Of a DNA stretch of 64,000 nucleotides, positions 58,718 through 64,000 are shown in pieces (positions within the stretch are counted from its first letter, which is position 1; each line of letters opens with the position of its first letter). Source of the stretch: Streptomyces sp. Tue6028 (lineage in GTDB: Bacteria; Actinomycetota; Actinomycetes; Streptomycetales; Streptomycetaceae); NCBI RefSeq assembly GCF_002300165.1, contig NZ_MLCE01000012.1:186001-250000 (forward strand). The letters run 5' to 3'. Made by a program: the position numbers and the translations under genes. The notes beneath the pieces were generated by a model. The model saw only the letters and a list, made by a program, of their open reading frames with translations. It had not been told where the DNA came from and ran no database searches.

Positions 58718-59941
58718 ATGATTGTTCGCCGCAGCGCAGCCGTACTGGCCGCATCCGCCGTGATCGGCGCGGCCTTCGCACCGGCCGCCTTCGCCGCCGA
58801 CGCGTCCCCTTCTCCCTCGCCGGCCCTTCCGTCCGGCCTCTTCGGGTCCACCGACCCCACGTACGACGGCGTGTGGCGGCAGTCGCTCGCGCTGCTCGCG
58901 CAGCACACCGTGGGCGTCGAGCCGGCCGCGAAGGCGGTCAAGTGGCTGACCGGGCAGCAGTGCGCGACGGGGGCGTTCGCGCCGTACCGCGCCGACGCGA
59001 GCGCGAAGTGCGACGCCAAGACGATGGTCGACACGAACAACACGGCCGCCGCCGTGCAGGCGCTCGCCGCGCTCGGCGGGCACGACGACGAGCTGGGCAA
59101 GGCGGTCGGCTGGCTGAAGTCCGTGCAGAACAAGGACGGCGGCTGGGGCTACACCGCGGGCGGTGCGAGCGACGCCAACTCGACGTCCGTGGTGATCGGC
59201 GCGCTCACCGCGGCCGGGCAGCACCCCGGCGACGTGGTGAAGGACGGCAAGTCGCCCTACGACGCCCTGGTGAAGCTGTCGGTCCCGTGCGACGAGGACG
59301 GCGGTGGTGCCTTCGCCTTCCAGCCGGACAAGAAGGGGAAGCTGGCGGCGAACGCCGACGCCTCGGCGGCGGGCGTGGTCGGCTCGCTCGGCAAGGGCTT
59401 CGTGACGACGGCGGGCAAGGCCTCCGGCGGTGACACCTGCCGCGACGCCGACGGGCTGACGCCGCAGGGGGCCGCCGCCAACGGCGCGTCCTACCTCGCG
59501 GGAAGCCTGGACGCCAAGCCCTACCTGCTGTCCGCGATGCCGGGCGCGAAGGACCAGCCGGACTACGGCAACACCGCCGACGCCGTCGTCGCGCTCGCCG
59601 CCGCGGGCCGGACCGCGGACACGAAGAAGCCGCTCGCCTGGCTGGAGAAGGAGTCCGGTGCCTGGGCGGCGAAGGCCGGTCCCGCCGCGTACGCGCAGCT
59701 GATCTTCGCCGCGCACGCCACCGGCACCGACCCGCGTCACTTCGGCGGCCAGGACCTCGTCACGCAGCTCGGCAGGACCGGCCCGGCGGCGGCCGCGGCC
59801 GATCACTCGGACGCCGCGGACGAGAAGAAGAAGGACGACGACAAGGGTCTCGGCGTGTGGTGGATCGTCGGCGTCGGCCTCGTCGCCGGCATCGGCATCG
59901 GCTTCCTGCTCAGCGGCCGCAACAAGAAGCAGCAGCTGTGA
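58718..59941 (+). CDS. Secreted, anchored alpha/alpha-toroid protein, transcobalamin-alpha-like
   Basis: ATG 58718 behind GGGAGAG gives 407 residues. A signal peptide (about 1-27, ending AFAPAAFAADA) is followed by a helical toroid domain (about 40-345) with repeats such as AVKWLTGQQCATGAFAPYRA, AVGWLKSVQNKDGGWGYTAG and PYLLSAMPGAKDQPDYGNTA. A Lys/Asp-rich spacer, a membrane helix at about 377-400 and the tail RNKKQQL follow. The fold resembles the alpha6-alpha6 barrel of intrinsic factor and transcobalamin. With a cobalamin riboswitch upstream and an ECF transporter downstream, a surface B12-capturing role is the best inference. A squalene-cyclase-like enzyme is less likely outside the cell. 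Confidence 0.8.
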   Translation: MIVRRSAAVLAASAVIGAAFAPAAFAADASPSPSPALPSGLFGSTDPTYDGVWRQSLALLAQHTVGVEPAAKAVKWLTGQQCATGAFAPYRADASAKCDAKTMVDTNNTAAAVQALAALGGHDDELGKAVGWLKSVQNKDGGWGYTAGGASDANSTSVVIGALTAAGQHPGDVVKDGKSPYDALVKLSVPCDEDGGGAFAFQPDKKGKLAANADASAAGVVGSLGKGFVTTAGKASGGDTCRDADGLTPQGAAANGASYLAGSLDAKPYLLSAMPGAKDQPDYGNTADAVVALAAAGRTADTKKPLAWLEKESGAWAAKAGPAAYAQLIFAAHATGTDPRHFGGQDLVTQLGRTGPAAAAADHSDAADEKKKDDDKGLGVWWIVGVGLVAGIGIGFLLSGRNKKQQL

Positions 59942-60597
59942 TACGCCGTCGGACGTCCGCGCCGGTCCTGGCCCTCGCCCTGGCCCTGCTGTTCCTGGTG
60001 CTCGGCGGCACCTCCCCGGCGCAGGCCGTCGGCTACCGCTACTGGTCCTTCTGGGAGCTGACCGGCGGGAAGTGGGCGTACGCCACGCAGGGGCCGTCGA
60101 CCGCGCGGCCGTCCGACGGTGATGTCGTGGGGTTCCGCTTCGCGGTGAGCGAGGACTCGAAGGACGCCGTGCGGCCGCGTGGCGACAAGGACTTCGCGTC
60201 CGTCTGCGCCACCACGGCCGCGCAGTCCGGCAAGAAGCGGGTGGCGCTCGTCGTCGACTTCGGTGTGCCCGCCGACGCGCCGTCCGGCGAGACGCCGCCG
60301 GCGCCGCGCACGGCCTGCGCCCGGGTCGCCCCGGACGCGACGACCGCGGAGGCCCTCGCGTCGGTCGCGAAGCCGCTGCGCTACGGCAGCGACGCCCTTC
60401 TGTGCGCCATCTCCGGCTACCCCCGCACCGGCTGTGGCGAGCAGGTCTCGGCGAACGGCGGGGCCGGTTCCGCTTCGGCCGAGGACCGCTCCGAGCCGTC
60501 GGACGACGGCCCGTCGGTGGGCCTGCTGGCGGGAGCGGGTGCCGTGGCGGTCCTGGCCGGCGCGGCCGTCTGGCAGGCGCGCCGACGCCGGGGCTGA
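59938..60597 (+). CDS. SCO2322-family secreted protein with DUF4430-like domain, anchored
   Basis: GTG 59938 overlaps the previous stop as GTGA, so the two are co-translated. The 219-residue protein has a signal peptide (about 1-30, ending SPAQA). It then has the segment VGYRYWSFWELTGGKWAYAT followed by GPSTARPSDGDVVGFRF, which resembles the DUF4430 beta domain (WxxYxNGk...G...GD.v.w.f) of transcobalamin-like proteins. Four cysteines (about residues 90-165) could form disulphides. The end has one helix (about 190-212) and RRRRG. I recall the name SCO2322 family for it. It probably supplies the lid over B12 bound by the toroid protein. Confidence 0.8.
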   Translation: MIRRRTSAPVLALALALLFLVLGGTSPAQAVGYRYWSFWELTGGKWAYATQGPSTARPSDGDVVGFRFAVSEDSKDAVRPRGDKDFASVCATTAAQSGKKRVALVVDFGVPADAPSGETPPAPRTACARVAPDATTAEALASVAKPLRYGSDALLCAISGYPRTGCGEQVSANGGAGSASAEDRSEPSDDGPSVGLLAGAGAVAVLAGAAVWQARRRRG

Positions 60598-60606
60598 GCG
60601 GGCACG

Positions 60607-61851
60607 ATGACGAGGGACGACACCGAGGAGACGGCGGCGCCCGCCGCGGACGGCCGTCCGGCCGGGCGCTGGTCGGTCCTGTTCGAGCGGGGCCGGCAGC
60701 CCGGTGACGGGCAGGGACCGACGCCGGACGCCGCCGCCGGCCGGGGCCCGCGGCGCCCCCGCGGCGTCGCGCCGGAGGCGAACCGGACCAACGCCCTGCA
60801 CCCGGGGGCCTGGTGGGTCTGGGCCCTGGGGCTGGGCACCGCGGCGTCCCGCACCACCAACCCTCTGCTGCTGGCCCTGCTCGTCGGCACGGCCGGATAC
60901 GTCGTGGCGGCCCGGCGCACCTCGGCGCCCTGGGCCCGTTCGTACGGCGCGTTCGTGAAGCTGGCGATGGCGGTCCTCGCGATCCGGCTCGTCTTCGCCG
61001 TGTTCCTCGGTTCGCCGATCCCCGGCACGCACCTCGTCGTCACGCTCCCCGAAGTGCCGCTGCCCGACTGGGCGCAGGGCGTCCGCATCGGCGGCCGGGT
61101 CACCGCGGAGGGGCTGGTGTTCGCGCTGTACGACGGTCTGAAGCTGGCCACGCTGCTCATCTGCGTGGGCGCCGCGAACGCGCTCGCCAACCCCGCGCGG
61201 CTGTTGAAGTCGCTGCCGGGGGCGCTGTACGAGACGGGCGTGGCGGTGGTCGTGGCGCTGACCTTCGCTCCGAACCTGATCGCGGACGCTCAGCGGCTGC
61301 GGTCGGCCCGACGGCTGCGCGGCCGCCCCGACCGCGGTCTGCGCGGTCTGCTGCACGTCGGGCTGCCGGTCCTGGAGGGCGCGCTGGAGCGTTCGGTGGC
61401 TCTCGCGGCGGCCATGGACGCGCGCGGTTACGGGCGCACGGCGCGGGTGCCGTCCGGCGTCCGCCGCACCACGGCCGTGCTGACGCTGGGCGGTCTGCTC
61501 GGGGTGTGCGCGGGCACGTACGGGCTGCTGACCGCCGAAGGGGGAACGTACGGTCTGCCGGTCCTCGCGGCCGGTCTGGCCGCCGCGCTCGGCGGGCTGT
61601 GGCTGGGCGGCCGCCGCACGGCACGCACCCGGTACCGGCCGGACGAGTGGGGTGTGCGGGCCTGGCTGGTCGCGGGTTCGGGCGTGGCGGTGGCCGCGCT
61701 GATGACCGCCGCGGCCTCGTACGATCTGGCGGCGCTGCGTCCCGGTGTCGTCCCGCTCGTGGCCCCCGCCCTCCCGCTGTGGCCGGCGGCGGCCGTGCTG
61801 CTCGGTCTTCTCCCCGCGTTCGTCGCTCCGATCCCCAAGGAAGCCCCATGA
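60607..61851 (+). CDS. ECF transporter transmembrane (T) protein, CbiQ family
   Basis: The 414-residue EcfT protein starts at ATG 60607, nine bases after the preceding stop. A basic disordered N-terminus (about 1-60) precedes about eight membrane helices. The coupling helix motif appears in ADAQRLRSARRLRGRPDRGL and in DARGYGRTARVPSG, which should contact the ATPases. Its length exceeds a minimal EcfT (about 260) because of the N-terminal tail and extra C-terminal helices. It overlaps the fused ATPase gene by 4 bases. The cobalamin riboswitch and the S component downstream indicate B12 uptake. Confidence 0.88.
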   Translation: MTRDDTEETAAPAADGRPAGRWSVLFERGRQPGDGQGPTPDAAAGRGPRRPRGVAPEANRTNALHPGAWWVWALGLGTAASRTTNPLLLALLVGTAGYVVAARRTSAPWARSYGAFVKLAMAVLAIRLVFAVFLGSPIPGTHLVVTLPEVPLPDWAQGVRIGGRVTAEGLVFALYDGLKLATLLICVGAANALANPARLLKSLPGALYETGVAVVVALTFAPNLIADAQRLRSARRLRGRPDRGLRGLLHVGLPVLEGALERSVALAAAMDARGYGRTARVPSGVRRTTAVLTLGGLLGVCAGTYGLLTAEGGTYGLPVLAAGLAAALGGLWLGGRRTARTRYRPDEWGVRAWLVAGSGVAVAALMTAAASYDLAALRPGVVPLVAPALPLWPAAAVLLGLLPAFVAPIPKEAP

Positions 61852-63662
61852 TCCGTTTCGAGGACGTCTCGGTGACCTACGAGGGGGCGGCCGGGCCCAC
61901 CGTGCGGGGCGTGGACTTCGAGGTGCCGGAGGGTGAGCTGGTGCTGCTGGTCGGCCCGTCCGGGGTCGGCAAGTCGACGGTGCTCGGCGCGGTGAGCGGG
62001 CTCGTCCCGCACTTCACGGGCGGCACGCTGCGCGGCCGGGTCACGGTCGCCGGGCGGGACACCCGCACGCACAAGCCGCGCGAGCTCGCGGACGTGGTGG
62101 GCACGGTGGGCCAGGACCCGTTGTCCCACTTCGTGACGGACACGGTGGAGGACGAACTCGCCTACGGCATGGAGTCGCTGGGGCTCGCCCCGGACGTGAT
62201 GCGCCGCCGGGTGGAGGAGACCCTCGACCTGCTGTCCCTCGCGGATCTGCGCGATCGGCCGATCTCGACCCTGTCCGGCGGCCAGCAGCAACGCGTGGCC
62301 ATCGGCTCGGTCCTCACCCCGCACCCGAGCGTCCTGGTCCTCGACGAACCCACGTCGGCGCTGGACCCGGCCGCCGCCGAGGAGGTCCTCGCGGTGCTCC
62401 AGCGGCTGGTGCACGACCTCGGTACGACGGTGCTCATGGCCGAGCACCGGCTGGAGCGCGTCGTGCAGTACGCGGACCGGCTCGTCCTCCTTCCCTCCCC
62501 GGGCGCGGCGCCGGTCCTCGGCACCCCCGCGGAGGTGATGGCGGTGTCCCCGGTGTGTCCGCCGGTGGTGGAGCTCGGCCGGCTGGCCGGCTGGTCCCCG
62601 CTCCCGCTGACGGTCCGCGACGCCCGGCGCAGGGCGGGCGACCTGCGCGAACGGCTCGCGCAGGCACCGGGCGGCGCCGGTCCGGCACAGCTCCGCGTGC
62701 CGGCACAGCGAGACGGGGCGGGGCGAGACGGGGCGGCACGGCGGGACGAGACCGGCCGGAAGGCCGCAGCGGAACGGCGGGACGAGACCGGCCGGAAGGC
62801 CGCAGCGGAACGGCGGCGGGAAGCGGCGCCGCAGGGCGTGCGCCCCGTCTCCGCGCTGGCACGGCTGCTGCGCCGCGGCGCCCCGGATGCACCGACGGAG
62901 TCCCCGGGGGATCGGCCGGCGGTCGTGGAGTCGCTGGCCGTGCGGCGCGGTCGCATCGAGGCGCTGCGTCGGGTCGGCCTGACCGCAGCGCCCGGCGAGA
63001 CGATCGCCCTGATGGGCCGCAACGGCGCGGGTAAGTCCACGCTGCTCGGGGCGCTGGTCGGGCTCGTCGCGCCGGCGGCCGGTTCGGTCCTGGTCGGCGG
63101 GGCGGTGCCGCACCGCACGGCGCCCCGTGACCTCGTACGGCGGGTGGGTCTCGTGCCGCAGGAGCCGAGGGACCTGCTGTACGCGGACACGGTGGCCGCC
63201 GAGTGCGCCGCGGCCGACGAGGACGCCGGGGCCGCGGCCGGGACCTGCCGGGCGCTGGTGTCGGAGCTGCTGCCCGGCATCGCGGACGACACGCATCCCC
63301 GGGACCTGTCGGAGGGGCAGCGGCTGGCGCTCGCGCTGGCCGTCGTCCTGACGGCGCGTCCCCCGCTGCTGCTGCTCGACGAGCCGACCCGCGGCCTGGA
63401 CTACGCGGCCAAGGCCCGGCTGGTGACGGTGCTGCGCGGCCTGGCGGCCGAGGGGCACGCCATCGTCCTGGCCACGCACGACGTGGAGCTGGCCGCGGAG
63501 CTCGCCCACCGTGTCGTCATCCTGGCGGACGGCGAGGTCGTCGCGGACGGCCCCACCGCGGAGGTCGTCGTGGCCTCGCCGTCGTTCGCGCCGCAGGTCG
63601 GCAAGGTGCTCGCCCCGCTGCCCTGGCTCACGGTCGCCCAGGTCCGGGAGGCCCTGTCATGA
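61848..63662 (+). CDS. ECF transporter ATPase, fused EcfA-EcfA'
   Basis: The 604-residue protein contains two complete ABC ATPase domains. The first (about 1-225) has LLVGPSGVGKSTVLGAVSGL, STLSGGQQQRVAIGSV and VLVLDEPTSALDP. The second (about 360-604) has LMGRNGAGKSTLLGALVGLV, RDLSEGQRLALALAVVL and LLLDEPTRGLD. The signature of the second copy is LSEGQ rather than LSGGQ. A charged linker (about 265-330) carries a 12-residue tandem duplication. Both halves together drive the T protein and S component. It starts in an ATGA overlap and ends in an ATGA overlap. Confidence 0.93.
   Translation: MIRFEDVSVTYEGAAGPTVRGVDFEVPEGELVLLVGPSGVGKSTVLGAVSGLVPHFTGGTLRGRVTVAGRDTRTHKPRELADVVGTVGQDPLSHFVTDTVEDELAYGMESLGLAPDVMRRRVEETLDLLSLADLRDRPISTLSGGQQQRVAIGSVLTPHPSVLVLDEPTSALDPAAAEEVLAVLQRLVHDLGTTVLMAEHRLERVVQYADRLVLLPSPGAAPVLGTPAEVMAVSPVCPPVVELGRLAGWSPLPLTVRDARRRAGDLRERLAQAPGGAGPAQLRVPAQRDGAGRDGAARRDETGRKAAAERRDETGRKAAAERRREAAPQGVRPVSALARLLRRGAPDAPTESPGDRPAVVESLAVRRGRIEALRRVGLTAAPGETIALMGRNGAGKSTLLGALVGLVAPAAGSVLVGGAVPHRTAPRDLVRRVGLVPQEPRDLLYADTVAAECAAADEDAGAAAGTCRALVSELLPGIADDTHPRDLSEGQRLALALAVVLTARPPLLLLDEPTRGLDYAAKARLVTVLRGLAAEGHAIVLATHDVELAAELAHRVVILADGEVVADGPTAEVVVASPSFAPQVGKVLAPLPWLTVAQVREALS
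62741..62812. repeat. 36-base in-frame tandem duplication in the ATPase linker
   Basis: GCGGGACGAGACCGGCCGGA begins at 62741 and again at 62777 with an exact 36-base period, encoding RRDETGRKAAAE twice. It lies in the non-catalytic linker between the two ATPase domains and leaves the frame intact. Confidence 0.85.
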
Positions 63663-64000
63663 CCGGACCCGCCACTCCCCGTCCCGCCCCGATCCAGCGC
63701 CAGGCGCGGGCCGTGCGCCTCGGGCCCCGCTCGGTGGCCGCGCTCGTCCTGGTGAGCGCCACCGGTGCCGCCGGATTCCTCTGGCCGCTGATCGCCGGGC
63801 CCGGTTCGCAGGTCGGCGCGCACGCGCAGGACGCGCCCTGGCTGTTCGCGGGGCTGCTGGTGCTGCTGGTCGCCGTGGTGGCCGCGACGATCTCGGAGTC
63901 GGGGCTCGGCCCGAAGGCCGTGGCGATGCTGGGCGTGCTGGCGGCGACGGGTGCGGCCCTGCGTCCGGTCGGGGCGGGCACCGCGGGGATCGAGCCGATG
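63659..64000 (+). CDS. ECF transporter substrate-binding (S) component, partial
   Basis: ATG 63659 overlaps the ATPase stop as ATGA, and the frame is open to the window end (114 codons). After a basic N-terminus (about 1-25) there are three membrane helices: SVAALVLVSATGAAGFLWPL, PWLFAGLLVLLVAVVAATIS and KAVAMLGVLAATGAALRPVG. Such sequence, ending in ALRPVGAGTAGIEP, is typical of S components in actinobacterial ECF modules of the CbrT type. The cobalamin riboswitch suggests vitamin B12 or cobinamide as substrate. The remainder lies outside the window. Confidence 0.82.
   Translation, partial: MTGPATPRPAPIQRQARAVRLGPRSVAALVLVSATGAAGFLWPLIAGPGSQVGAHAQDAPWLFAGLLVLLVAVVAATISESGLGPKAVAMLGVLAATGAALRPVGAGTAGIEPM

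Overview
The window is high-GC actinobacterial DNA with Streptomyces character. Signs are GC-rich third codon positions, many GTG starts, leaderless promoters of the TAGnnT-n7-start type, a SigE-family sigma factor, a bifunctional RNase H/acid phosphatase, F420-dependent enzymes, and the neighbourhood rnpB - RNase H - Nif3 - SCO2322-type genes. No tRNA, rRNA, CRISPR array, transposase or integrase gene was recognised.

Layout. 1-10.7 kb: right-hand part of a type VII (ESX) secretion locus. Two damaged genes at the left edge (Imm49-like and RDD-like) are followed by a tightly coupled run: small membrane protein, EccD, MinD-like ATPase, EccC and a DUF6177-like protein. Esx substrates, EccB, EccE and mycosin are not in the window. 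10.7-11.5 kb: helically phased short repeats, a hairpin and rnpB (minus). 11.4-22.7 kb: mostly housekeeping and regulatory genes (EamA/AraC, Uma2, RNB ribonuclease, YaaA, KDPG aldolase, quinone oxidoreductase with a divergent XRE regulator, RNase H/phosphatase, zinc-ribbon protein, Nif3). 23-27.4 kb: a 959-residue protein with a repeat-expanded N-terminus, a 54-residue peptide and a LuxR regulator.

27.5-30.7, 37.6-41.1, 46.2-47.2 and 50-56.5 kb: a dispersed catabolic regulon around a KstR-type TetR repressor (51955-52638). KstR-like operators (TnnAACnnGTTnnA) lie before a MaoC/alcohol dehydrogenase/SDR operon, a fused acyl-CoA dehydrogenase/thiolase operon, the glycosyltransferase/kstR divergent promoter and the aldehyde dehydrogenase-ferredoxin/metallo-hydrolase divergent promoter. 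A second palindrome, CTGAC-n5-GTCAG, marks three of the same loci and an F420-dependent oxidoreductase. Between them lie an ABC exporter with a two-component system, a SigE-type sigma factor, two MFS transporters, a methyltransferase, a cell-wall amidase and small membrane proteins. A thiamine-pyrophosphate riboswitch at 52.7 kb has no recognisable target gene.

58.4-64 kb: a cobalamin riboswitch controls a translationally coupled operon. It encodes two secreted, C-terminally anchored proteins that resemble the alpha/alpha-barrel and the beta (DUF4430-like) domains of transcobalamin/intrinsic factor, then an ECF transporter (T protein, fused double ATPase, S component running off the window). 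This split transcobalamin-like B12 capture system is the strongest candidate for an undescribed biological system here. The window also shows a recurring oddity: short tandem repeats, often echoing the end of a gene including its stop codon, lie directly downstream of several genes, and similar duplications have expanded three coding linkers.
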